From Podospora pseudocomata (Eukaryota > Ascomycota > Sordariomycetes > Sordariales > Podosporaceae), in assembly GCF_035222375.1 (NCBI RefSeq), contig NC_085887.1:1215501-1279500 (forward strand): a stretch of DNA of 64,000 nucleotides, read 5' to 3'. Each line of letters starts with the position of its first letter. Position 1 is the first letter of the stretch. Both the position numbers and the translations under genes were made by a program. Positions 11,254 to 22,198 of the stretch are shown one piece after another. The notes beneath the pieces were generated by a model, which was not told where the DNA came from, searched no databases, and saw only the letters and a list, made by a program, of their open reading frames with translations.

Positions 11254-11985
11254 GATAGTCAAATCAGTTGCATGGGCTGTTTTGGAGGTATCGTGATGGC
11301 GTTCAGGTTGGGAAAATTAGGGTAGGTTTATGACCGATGGGCCTTGTTCTGGCTAGCGAAGGGTTAGAAGTAGGATTAAATACCCATTTGTTTGTTTTGG
11401 AGATGTTTTTTATCGTGTTTCGTGGATGGATAGACATTGTGACTGATACGAAGCACTGGATTTAAAGATGGTCAGTGGCTTCGGGAGGTTGGTCGACAAC
11501 GCTTTGGGGAGAGATCATGGGCAAGCTTGCTTTCATTCAACGCTATCAATTATTTTTTTCCAGGTCCATGATTTGACATGACAGCTCTTGTTGTATATTG
11601 GACATGATAGCCTCATTTCGCATCTCCAATAATCATTGAGGTTAGCTCCTCTTCCTGTCGACATCATTCCTGTCCAGCTCTCTTCGAGTTTCATCGTTCA
11701 CCTTTATCTCTGATCTACCAGCCGCTCGTAGGGTTACAGTCAGCTTGCCTCCAGTTTTTTGGTCTAGACGAGAGAGAAGAGTTGAAAAGCTTGGTTCATG
11801 CCAATAACGGATCAATCAGACTGAGCTCTCCTGTGCCTGACGCGGGTTAGGGCAACTCATAGACGGGTTGCCGGCAGGTGCCCTTTACTTCGTCTGCAGG
11901 GGAAGCAGCGCTCTCAGAACAGATGGTCGGCTTTCTCCTGGTTGATGGGGAGGACAGACTCGCAGACGCACACATGATATCCTCC

Positions 11986-12366
11986 TCAGGGGCTGCGGCG
12001 GTCCTGTCTGCGAGCTCCATCATTGAGCGCGAGGGTAAGGTAGGTTGGACGCAACAGGCGGCGCTCTTCGGGCTTGGAAACGTCGAGAAAGACAGAACCC
12101 AGCGAACGGAACTCCCTCGTGAGAGTACCACCTTCATTGTCGGGTCCCTTTCGGAGCACCTCGAAGAGAGCCAGGTTGGTACCTAGGAGAGCATGCTTCA
12201 GTGGGCTCTTCGCTGCTTTGACGGGGCGGCGGGAGGACTCTGACTCTCCCGGCAACGGACAAGACGGTAGGTAGGTCCATTGGCTCAGGTTGGCCGTGTC
12301 TTGTAAGGTGATATGATCAGGATCGTCCGGCGGGGCATCCGGTTGGTTACTGGCCGTGATCATCAC
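11986..12366 (-). CDS. weak candidate ORF, unknown
   Basis: 126-codon frame on the minus strand with a plausibly protein-like central stretch (KHALLGTNLALFEVLRKG, then TLTREFRSLGSVFLDVSK). It overlaps another minus-strand frame (11847-12137). No intron structure that links them was found and no family is recognised. Could be a lineage-specific gene, a decayed gene or chance. Confidence 0.15.
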   Translation of the reverse strand: MMITASNQPDAPPDDPDHITLQDTANLSQWTYLPSCPLPGESESSRRPVKAAKSPLKHALLGTNLALFEVLRKGPDNEGGTLTREFRSLGSVFLDVSKPEERRLLRPTYLTLALNDGARRQDRRSP

Positions 12367-12803
12367 GAAGGCGGAAGGTATGCCTTTCCGAACCTGTTAG
12401 TGTAGGGGTACCAGACCTCGGCTGTTAGCTGGACCAGTCGGATGGAGATCTTGCTTTGGGCGGCATGATTCCAACTTGACAACTACAATGCAGCGGTGTG
12501 ATGTGGGCCGCAGGGCGAGCTCTTGAATTATCACCTGGCAGAGATCATGTTTCTGTTATTTTGCACCCTTTGCTGTCGAGAATATGGTGGGCCAAACTCC
12601 GGTGATTTGTCGTGTGGCTAGTCTGATGTCGACCTTATGATGTGTAGGTAGGCAGATAGGTACTCAGCTGTGGTGACCAGAATTAGTGGGCAAGGAAAAG
12701 AGATCAACCATATGGTGATGTATGTAGTATGTGTGACGGATGATCAAGTTATCTATAAGCAAATATTCAGCAACTCAAAATTCAGTATTCGAACAGGACG
12801 ATC

Positions 12804-12814
12804 TATATATAAGG
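12804..12814 (+). promoter_or_regulatory. TATA-like box in gene-poor block
   Basis: TATATATAAGG, an excellent match to a TATA element, with no supported coding sequence downstream; the next ATG (12881) opens only a very short frame. May drive a non-coding or unannotated transcript. Confidence 0.25.
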
Positions 12815-14032
12815 TGTTCCATACTTCCCACCTTATCTCCCTGTCTTCTACCCCTTCTCAACCACCCTCTTAAATATTATGAAGCAGGTCCAAGTCACTC
12901 TGTTCGTTACATCGCAAAAAAACTCATAAACTCCAACAACCAAGTCATCTCTCTCTTGAAACATTCCGAACAAGCCTCGATCACGAATACTGTCTAACAA
13001 TAAATGACCCACATAACTTCAAAATCCCGTCGTCGTCGTCGAGGGTGCCGGCTCCCAAGCCGGTCAAATGGCTGTATCTGCTCGCCATCATACACGCTGT
13101 TTGGTTTTGGGTATTCTGTTTGAATCTTGTTGGTGGGTCCCCATGGCCAAGGAGCCTTCTTGACTTCTTTACCAGGCATGTTTGGGCGCAAGAAGTTGCC
13201 ATCACGTGCTGCCAGCATCACTCTCGGGTGAAAAGAAGCGCTGCCGCGAGAGAGATGCACGCGGGGCAAGAGGTAGGTAGATTGGTCAATCCCCTTGCGG
13301 GCGACTCGGACCCGGAGAGAAGGTGAAGTTGCTCTTTGGTTTCGTCCCCGAAGTAGGGGCAGCCCATTCCACTAGGGTAGGTGGTTTATCTAAAAGCAGT
13401 CCAGGTACTGAGCCTGGAGGTTCATCCCAGCGCAACAGGTGTATTTCCCTGTCTGGCCCCTGGTCATCCCTTCGAGTCGCTGAAGCGGGTTGATGCCGGC
13501 AGGGTCACGACAGCTAGGTAGACACAAGTTTGGATCGATTTTCTTTAACAGTACCATTCAAACTCATGAGTGCGGAGAAGCTGATCCAGGCAGAGGTAAT
13601 GTCAAAGAGCCATGGAACCCAAGGATTGGTTGGGGAGGCTTTGGTTGTCGTGACTGTTAAACCAGGCAATATCCCGCAGCCCCAAAGACATAGTCAAAGT
13701 CTCCACGGGCTGCGCAGTCGGGTCATCCGGCTTTCTTCTCGCTCTGGACTCCAAGGTGGCAAGCGTAGTGGCTGGCGTTGTCCTTCCCGGGAGACGGCCT
13801 TAGACCATGGATACCAGTTGGTGACACAGTTGTTCCCATCCATGGTAGTAGGGTGTCATCAGCTGGTTTTCGTCATCTGCTCCGGCCGGGTTTGTTTGAC
13901 TGTGAATGGCTTGGTAGGTAGGTGTCGCCAATGTCTGGGTTGATAGTGATGATCCCTGGGACCAAAACACAGTAGGTATAAATGTGCTCCTCGGTCATCT
14001 AGGTATTCTCTCTAGCCCGACGGGAGAACAAG

Positions 14033-14426
14033 TCAAGTTTCTCGAAAAAAGGGATATTTATAATCGTTGTTGCGACTCCTCTTCACTGAAATCTTCCCCT
14101 CGCTAGCACCGTCTGCAGAAAAAGCAACTTGTACCACCGCCAGGCACTCGCCGTACTCATGGCCCTCAAACTGGCAGATCACCCCAGCCATCATCCCCAA
14201 CCTCCACGGCTTCGCCCCCATTAGGACCTGCTCCCGGAATGAGAACTCCAGCAAAAGGACGACTCGGGCTTGTTGGGATCATCTTCTGGAAGGGCAGCGC
14301 TATACCGGGACAGGAGGATTGGTCGCATGACAATCGCGATGCTCTCGGCTCGGTGTTGGAGTATCGAGCGAGCTTACGACGAGCGAAGCTGGCATCTCCG
14401 TATGAATGACTGGAAGTGAATGTCAC
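14033..14426 (-). pseudogene. possible decayed coding region, unknown family
   Basis: Two overlapping minus-strand frames (14426-14166 and 14254-14033) each look partly protein-like (LSCDQSSCPGIALPFQKM; MMAGVICQFEGHEYGECLAV). They cannot be joined by a clear intron. No family recognised. Alternatives: exon pieces of a small gene or chance open frames. Confidence 0.15.
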
Positions 14427-14930
14427 AACGCTCGCAAGTCGGTCAGTCCAGGTTCTTCACCCGAGGCAGCCCACAACACTGAGGTCAATGAACATAACCT
14501 TGAAGGATTTGATCCGACCGTGGTGACGATATTGTCGACATTTGGTCGAGCTTTTTGACAATAGTCGTGGTTCTCTGGTGTCGACGACGGTTGCGCACCA
14601 CAGCAAGCTCGATCTCGGGGCGGATCTTGAGGATGGCACCTTGCAGTCTTCTCGTAAGATGGGCCCAGAGAGCGTGAGACAATAATGCGAATAAAAGCCT
14701 CCTGATAACGAGGGCTCATGGGAGCACCGTTTGCGCCCTCGTCCGATCCATAGACTGTAAAACAGTCCCACAGAGTGAGGTGCCGAAGGTGTCTGGGCGG
14801 CAGCCAGGCCAGCGGGCATGAACTTCTCGACTGCTCCCGCACACATCCACCTCATCGCCACCACCACCACCAAAGCCCATCCCGAGCAGAGGTCAAACAG
14901 CAATTCCCAGCACATTCCGTAAAAAGAGGA

Positions 14931-14945
14931 ATATATATATAAAAC
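14931..14945 (+). promoter_or_regulatory. TATA-like box in gene-poor block
   Basis: An ATATATATATAAAAC run. Thirty bases downstream is an ATG that opens only a 13-codon frame. The near-symmetry of the run means it could also act on the minus strand. Confidence 0.2.
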
Positions 14946-15635
14946 ACCCGCACCACCTATGACGCCGAGAGAAGCCAAACGTTTGAGCGGGCGGCTTTGA
15001 TCGAACGTTGGTCCGTCATCTTTGCGGGCAAGGATTGAACGACGACCGATGAAATTTGTTCACACTCCCCCCACTACATGCGTCTGTTTGCTGCTCGGAC
15101 AGTCGGCGCTTGTGAGAGAAAGCCAGGGAGAAAAGGTTTGGTAGTTTGTCCAATCGAAGTCCCCTAGGTTGTTGGGATCCCGAGATCACTTAAGCTGTTC
15201 GCGCATCCAATCGTGAATGGTTTCCCGGGGGATTAGGTACTCTGGGAGCAAAAGGTGGTCCTTGGTCTTCAACTCGAGTCAGCCCGGCGCAGCTTGGACA
15301 CTGTAAACTTCCATGGCTGGAGTGCCGGAGGGCCAGAGCCTTGGTGTGGTAGGATAGCGCCGGCAGTCGATGAGGGTAAAATTTTCTCTTGCCCGTGGTG
15401 GCTGTCCGTTTAACAAGTGATTTTCACTTGTTGAAGACAGCAGCATTCATGCCGGACTGGTGGTAGGGAGTGGCGGCTAGCTGGCTTCACATTCGGGCGA
15501 GGATACGTTCTCTCCATCATGTCGATCCGCTTTCTAGAACGTGCCTGTACTGAGTGGCTGGCGACGGGTAATACAGGTAATATGAAACCGAGCAAGGGAT
15601 GAATCTCTCCGCGGTCGTTCTTCTTGAGGTGTGTG

Positions 15636-15647
15636 AATATATATAAG
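15636..15647 (+). promoter_or_regulatory. TATA-like box in gene-poor block
   Basis: AATATATATAAG, about 30 bp upstream of an ATG at 15675 that opens a roughly 51-codon frame with no recognised similarity. Candidate start of an unannotated transcript. Confidence 0.2.
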
Positions 15648-16708
15648 AAAAGTCCAGGCAAGTCATCTCCCACAATGTTGAGCCACAATTGTGTCGATGT
15701 TTCTGGCCAACAAAGGATCCGTGGAGGGTGTGTAGGGCAGCGGCTAGGAAAGTCGCTGCCGGCGAAAGTGGGGTCAAGAAAGCAAGTGAAAACTGATCAA
15801 CAAACAGTATTACAGAGTTGTAGTTGTTAAGTTCTGAGTGTAAAAAGTAAACAGGAAACAGCCATAAAGCAAACACCAGGTGTGGGGTCTGGTGAAAGGC
15901 GGGCCTTGCAGGTGCCCACAGGGTGCTATTCAAGCTCAAAGGTAATGAGGTGGTTCGTCAATAAGGTTAGGTGGTAGGTATCTCTCTGAGTGTCCGACGG
16001 CTACGTGATTTTTCCCGACTGCCGCTTTCGAGCTCTACAATCTCAGATGTCAGCAGACACACGGGAACATGACCAAGTGTAGCGCCCTTACCTTCAAGAA
16101 TTCGTGTGTCGCGGTGTCCACCTGGACATAAAGTCCGGGTAATTCTCAGTCTCCTTGATATAGAGACTTGTGAACTGGTGTCCAGGGAAGAGCTAAGAGA
16201 CTAGGAAGGTGGGAAGGGTGTCTCCGCAAAACAGTCAGTCTATGACCCGAAGTGAGATTCAAGCTATGGTTCTAACCTATAGGATATGGTAATTCGTGTG
16301 CCCATCTCAAGTCGAGTGAGTTAGGTTCTCGCCTCGTCCATTGCTAAGGTTGGGCACTGGTCAACGAGGTGCTGCCTGTACCAAAACTCTCGATCCTTGT
16401 AGGTATCCTTCACACCAGACTGAGAGGCTCTGCGACGGCACTGAAGGAGGCCAGAGCCTAGATCTGGCAGGTCGTCTTGTCTTCGATGAGCCTAAGGTAT
16501 GGAGGTATCTCGCCGATCGTTGGTTTTTCCCTCCGCCTGTATACCAAATTCAGTCAGCCAACACTGCATCAAATCGAGATGTCACCGTCCAAACTCACAG
16601 CGTATAGCTCCATACCCTGCTACTGAGGAAAGCGGTTCAAAACTCAATGAGAACCACCAGCCAGGCGCGCGACAACCCCTTCTTCAATCCGCCAAGCAAG
16701 GTAGGTAC

Positions 16709-17205
16709 TTATCTGGCATGGAATCTGAATCGTTCTGACAAACTGGTCAAAAGCAAAACCTCATCTTCCAGTGGGCCAAACACAGGATCGGAGGTTTTGA
16801 TGATCCCGCATTCAAGTAGTTGCTCAAGACTGAAGTCTTTCCACTCAGCTGGGAGAAGGGGCGAATTGGCAAGTTTCCGCTGGTGGTTGGTTGCCCGGGA
16901 ATCCAATGTACTACTCTCGAGGGGGGCATCTCCAAAATACACACGGAAGATGGTGTCGAAACTGAGACGATGGTGCCCTAGTCTTGGTGAAATTTTCTTT
17001 AGGTCGTTTGGGGTTTGCCTGTCTGGTCTGGCTCTGTCCACACAGGTAGCGAGTCACCCTGCCGGTCCATCAACCAGTCGAACCACTCTTCGCGCAACGG
17101 TCTCTTTGGCGCTCTCGCTTTTTCTGACCGAGTAGCAGTGGCCTTTAGGAGGGCTTCAGGTTCTTGGGTTGCCCTCGGACGGGTCACGCGAAGGATTGTC
17201 TCCAA
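16709..17205 (-). pseudogene. possible decayed or fragmentary coding region
   Basis: Two overlapping minus-strand frames. The first (17205-16999) contains KRPLREEWFDWLMDRQGDSLPV. The second (17041-16709) contains LLPAEWKDFSLEQLLECGIIK and VFGPLEDEVLLLTSLSERF. Both have a plausible amino-acid mix, but no canonical intron joins them in frame and the second ends just before a poor donor. No family recognised. Could be a lineage-specific gene with introns I cannot place, or a degraded gene. Confidence 0.2.
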
Positions 17206-17619
17206 AGCTCATCTCGAATGAATCCACATGCCGGCGAGATTGCGTGACGGTGACGGCCTGGGAGAGTGCAAGGGCTTTGTCGTTCATCTTGTACGTGTTG
17301 TCAATACATAGACATTGGCCCGGACGGGCTCCCAGGCTATGGTTGCGTCGGGGCGGTTGAACGGGTGCGTCGGAGGAGGCTCTAATGACGACGGCACGGT
17401 GAGGAGCCTGCTATCGGGGTGAGCACCAAGTCATCCTCAACAGAGGTTCATCAGAGAAGGTGGAAATGGACTGGGTATGTGTTGTATTCCGAAGAACTGA
17501 TGTGAGTAGGAAGTGCCGTTTTGGTATGCAGGTAGGGTATCGAGGGCATCGGTGACGCTGAGCTATGATGTGAACAACTAGGGATAGGGGTCCCAAGATT
17601 CGGTTTCAAGAAAGTATGG

Positions 17620-17631
17620 TATATATATAAG
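17620..17631 (+). promoter_or_regulatory. TATA-like box in gene-poor block
   Basis: TATATATATAAG on the + strand, not followed by a supported coding sequence before the 3' end of the acyl-CoA synthetase gene on the other strand. Confidence 0.2.
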
Positions 17632-18368
17632 AGAGACATGTCCGAGTTGGATTGTCATACAGCTACCTCACAACAGAGGCAGACAGGTGTCATGTTGAGG
17701 TTCGTTGAAAGGCAAAGTCCCAGCTGGAGAATTGTGCCGGCCAGAGCCATACTTGTGGGCAGATGGAACTGGGTAAACGCCAATTGATTGATGCCCGTTT
17801 GGCTGGCAAAGCGCGCGTCAAAGACAAACAAACGGATAAAAGCAGCACACTCGTCATAGACTACATTGACATCCATCATGGGAAACTCCTTCATATGTTC
17901 ACCTAGATAGCGTCACAAACAAAATCAACATTCGCATTGGTATAATCTTCCCCGTCCTGCCTTGCCCTGTCCCCTTCCCTCGCAATCCTCAACTCGACTC
18001 TTGACCATCCATCCATCCATAAAACATTACCGAAAAACGCAAGTCAAGTCCCATTCCTTCGTGACAGACATCTTTCCTATACGTTCGTTTCCCACCCCGA
18101 CCCAGCGCAGAAAAAAAGCAGACAACGACCAAACAGCAACCCGCAGGAAACAAAGACAAAACAAACCAAAAAAAAAAAAAAACGGAGGAGAGAGTTTGGA
18201 CGCCCATATGTCACACATAGTAGTCACACACAAACAAAGTGTTAGCTCAACAACCCCTCTCCCTGTCTTCCCCAAACAACCCCACTCATTCATATCCGTG
18301 GTATCCTGGTATCATAGTTTTTTTCTTTTTGTTCCATCACCCTCACATAGTGCACAAGCTGGCAAGAT

Positions 18369-20583
18369 TTATTTGCCATAGGCCTTGGCGACATCCTTCT
18401 TGTACTTCTCAAGGATGCCTCTGCGGTTGAGCTTCTGGGCAGCGGTCACGAGGCCCTGATTTTACGATTAGTAAGCTGACAAGAGGTGAAAAGGAGGGGT
18501 GCGAGAAAAAACTTACATTTTGAGGAGTCCACTCATCCTCGACGATAACAACACCATCAATGATCTCAATGCCCGAGAGACCACCGGCACGACCCTGGGC
18601 CTGGAGCTCCTTGAGGACGGCGCTGTGCAGCTTCTTATCATGCACAAGCGTCTCGACACTATCGCCCTCAACACCAAGCTGAGCCGCCAGGTTCTTCAGC
18701 GCTGGCTCGGCGGGAACGATGATGGCGATGGGCTTGGCCTGCTCGGCATCGGCGTACACGCAGATGTTGGCGACAACAGGTACGGACCGGTAGATGGACT
18801 CGAGCTTCTCAAGAGCAATGTACTCGCCGTTGAGGGTCTTGACCAGGTTCTTCTTGCGATCGATGATCTTGAGGTGGCCGTTCTTGTCCCACTCACCAAT
18901 ATCACCAGTCTTGAACCAGCCATCGGGGGTGATGGCTTCGGCCGTCTCCTTCTCGTTTTCGTAGTACTCCTTGAGCACTGTGGGACCGCGCAGCCAGATC
19001 TCACCCTGGGGGTTGGGCTTGTTGGTGGCATAGTAGCCGGCATCGGGGAAGTCGACAAGCTTGGCTTCGACGGACGCGGTCATGGCACCAATGGAATCGG
19101 CAGACCACTCAAAGGGGTTGTGGAGAGTACCCATGGCGGTCGTCTCGGTCAAACCATAACCGATAATCATGGGAGCGATGGCGAAGCTGATGAACTTTTG
19201 GGTCTCCTTGGAGACGGGCCCACCGGCGCTGAGGCACAGTCTGAGACGACCACCAGTAGCCTCTTTGATCTTCTTGAACACGACGGCATCCAGAAGACCG
19301 CTGCCAGGAAGACCAGAATACATCAACTTCTCCTTGAGGCCAAGGGCACCCCAGAAGAGGTTGCGGACAACGGGGCTGCCAGCATTGACCTTGCCAATGA
19401 TGCCCTTCTTGACAGTTTCCCACACGGCAGGAACACCGATCAACACACTAGGCTTGAACTCGCGGATGTCGCCGTTGCAGTTGCGGACCGAGGCATCAGA
19501 GAGGGTCTTCGGATTTCCGTAACCGAGAGTGGAACCCCACCAGAGAGCGGCGTGCTCGAAAACGAACTCGAGAATGTGGGCCAGAGGAAGGTACGTGAGC
19601 AGACCATCGCCAGGTCCGATATAAGGCTGGACGATAGCGCTGGCACCAGAAACTGAAAAACACAAGAAAATCAGCAGGCTGCAAAGGGGAACTGGGGCTC
19701 AAGATGCTTGCTTACCGGCAGCAACAACGGATCTGTGGGTGATGGGCACGCCCTTGGGGGTACCGGTAGAGCCAGAGGTGTACATGATGCAGCAGAGGTC
19801 CTCGGCGGTGGGAGGGACGGGCTCAACGGGGTTCTCCTTGCCGAGCTTGACGAGCTCGTCAAAGTTGAGAATGTTGATGTGAGGGTAGGCAGCCTTGAGC
19901 TTGTCCACGTGGTCCTGGTTGACCTGGTGCTGGCTGTTCCAGATGACAGCCTGAACGGACGAGGCAACGGCCAAGACGTTGGTCAAGGTAGGCAGAAGAT
20001 GGGGGTCGAGGAAGATAGCCTTGGCCTTGGTGGCGACCATGGAGTATCTGAGACCTTCCTCGCCGAGAGTGTCATAAGCAGTCACGATGGGCATGCTCTG
20101 CGAGGCAGCACCGTGAGCCGTCGCCAGCCAGTTGGCGCTGGTGGCAGCATAGATGTGGACGCGGTCGGCCTTGTCGAGACCAATCTTGCGCAGGCCGGAG
20201 CCGAGCTGCAGAATCAACTGCTCGTACTCGGTGTAGCTGTAGTACTCATAGGGGCTCATCTCGAAGAAGGTCCATGACTTCTCCACCTCGGCCTCGACAC
20301 CATCCACAATCTTCTTGATCTTCTTCTTGTCCTGGTGTGTCCGGACGAGCTTGCGGGACCCCACACACTTGGCATTGCCGTACTTGGCGACAGCGGCGCG
20401 GACAAGCTCATAGACGGTGGTGACATCGGGAGCAGGCCGCTCGACGAATTCTGGGATAGCCAGCGGTTGTCTGCGAACTGGCGTCTCGCCCTCGACGGGA
20501 GTCTGGCCGGGAACTTCAACAGTGAAGGGGCCCTTCGCCGTCATGCGTGGGATGAGCTGGATGGGTGTCGATGACTTGGCCAT
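18369..20583 (-). CDS. long-chain-fatty-acid--CoA ligase (FAA1/FAA4 family)
   Basis: Three exons on the minus strand: 20583-19716, 19652-18517 and 18455-18369. The introns are 19715-19653 (donor GTAAGC, acceptor CAG) and 18516-18456 (donor GTAAGT, branch TACTAAT, acceptor CAG). The product is 696 aa, the normal size for the family. It activates long-chain fatty acids with ATP and CoA to acyl-CoA, for lipid synthesis, fatty-acid import and protein acylation. Visible AMP-binding motifs: YTSGSTGTPKGVPITHRS (about residue 268), YGLTETTAMGTL with the following HNPFEW, and GWFKTGDIGEWDKNGHLKIIDRKK followed by TLNGEYIALEKLES. No signal peptide; the N-terminus is cytosolic. The last exon (GLVTAAQKLNRRGILEKYKK...) is the conserved C-terminal end; its final YGK is not a clear peroxisomal signal. 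Divergent from EFM6 across 1.6 kb. Confidence 0.96.
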
Positions 20584-22198
20584 TGTGAATTATTTTGATA
20601 TTAGATTCGGTCGGTGGACGCGATTAGGGAAGCTGGGGAGTAGTAACCCGCTGGACGCCGGTGGTTGGCTCAAGGTAAAGACGGGAGATGCAGAACCTTT
20701 CTTTTTGTTCCGAGTTTGTTTGAACCTTTGAGGGTTTGGATGGTACACGGGGTGCTTTATGGAGTGCCCGTCGAAACGATCCAGCGAGGGGACGAGGCAG
20801 GCGACCTGGTGAGGGGATGGGGCACTAGGGACGGAGGAGGGAGAATAAGAATTCAGAACAGACAGACAGAGACGGAGACAAAGAGGGCAGGGAGGCAAGG
20901 GGTTTTTGACAAGCTGTGGTGGAGAGGAGGGACAGGGAAGTCTTTCACCTCAACAACGCGAGGCACACGATTGTTTGGGGGGAGCTCCCTGGCCCCTGCG
21001 CTCCCTGGGCCCACCCTGCTGACCCCTGCCGGTTGCCTTTTTCGGCTGGGCTCTAGCCAAAGGGCGAGGCTAGGGCGCGTCCTGGCAGGCTCGGCAGCCT
21101 GGGCGTTCCACATTTCAAAGCTTTCCAGGCCATGGTCACAGTGTGCACCTTTGGCGAAATGGCCACCCTCCATCGTCCATCGACACATCTCCGATCATAC
21201 CCGGTTCCTGCGAGTATTTGGAGACAAGATGCCTAGGTAAAACTGAAAAAAAAAATATTAAATTTTTTTTTTTTAAAAAAAAACAGACGATGCCCACACA
21301 TCCCACCATCAACAACACAGGACGAGAAAGCTAAACTCCGAGTAAGGATAACCCCTTTCTGGGCGGTGGAGAGAGGCTGGTTAGCACGGTGGTTTGTGCG
21401 GCAGATTCGGGGATCGCAGGCGGGTTCAGATTCACCTCCATCACCCTCCGTTTCCGCTTCATGCTTCATACAATAGAAATGAAGAGAAGAGCCAAGCCGA
21501 GGCGCGTATGTATCTGCCTCTCTATATTTACAGGAGGGCCTCGGTCTGTTGGAACTGGCTGACACCTCACCCTCGTGATCTTGTCAACATCTCCCGATGA
21601 TCAAGAGCTCAGCCCCGACACCACACGCACGAGTTATGCGCCAATGCTGGACGGTTCGACAGGTCGACTTGAGTCCTGTCGACTTGAACACTGGAGATGG
21701 CTCTTGGCACAAGTCTTGGAGGTCCGCGTCGGTGCGTCCTTCCCCGCATCTGACCCCCCATCTCCCCAAGCAACTTCTCGATAGCTCTGCTCCACCCCTC
21801 AACCAAAAACTCTGAGGGCTTCCCGTCGGAACGTTCCAGCTCGGGTTTCCCCTCCTTTCAGGGCTGGGCAGCTGCTCTACATCGCCAGAATGGAGTCGTC
21901 GGATCACCACGGCCGCTTTCACTGGCTCTCTATTTGCTACACTCTCTAGGTTTCAGTGTGCTGCTCTCGGCGCATGATGCAATGAAGAAGTGAACTGAAT
22001 TTGTGGGAAGCCCCGGACGCGCCAATCCAGACTATTCCTCGCCTCCGCATTTTCTAAGATTGCACTAAAAACGCCCAGAACCGGCCCTGTCAGCCAAAGT
22101 CATCGTTCGTCTTGTCTTCCCTTTTCCCTGTCGTCTGATAGACCAGGAATTCAGCCACCAGCCACCATCCACCAATCACCAACCACCTGTTTGGAATA
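20584..22198. promoter_or_regulatory. divergent intergenic region, acyl-CoA synthetase / EFM6
   Basis: 1.6 kb between two divergent genes, so both promoters lie here. At about 21245-21284 is a striking A-run, TATTAAA, T-run, A-run tract, likely nucleosome-depleted. Open frames around 20665-21240 and 21584-21922 have no recognisable features and are not called. Confidence 0.5.
21245..21284. repeat. poly(dA:dT) tract
   Basis: About 40 bp made only of A and T: a run of about ten A, TATTAAA, about thirteen T, then about nine A. Such tracts disfavour nucleosomes and are common in fungal promoters; here it lies in the divergent promoter region. Confidence 0.7.

Larger units (their letters stand above)
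11254..18368. other. 7.1-kb gene-poor block
   Basis: No gene can be assigned with confidence. Contains four TATATATAA-type boxes reading on the + strand (12804, 14931, 15636, 17620), recurrent GGTAGGTA motifs (for example 12266, 12645, 13271, 13912, 16700), a TCCATCCATCCAT run near 18003 and an A-run at about 18165-18182. Possible coding remnants are listed separately. No transposon, LTR or tRNA recognised. Base composition looks similar to flanking DNA, with locally more A+T around 12.7-13.0 kb. Confidence 0.6.

Noticed and set aside
18499-19656. 385-codon + strand frame
   Set aside because: Antisense shadow of the acyl-CoA synthetase; the minus strand carries the full set of AMP-binding motifs.
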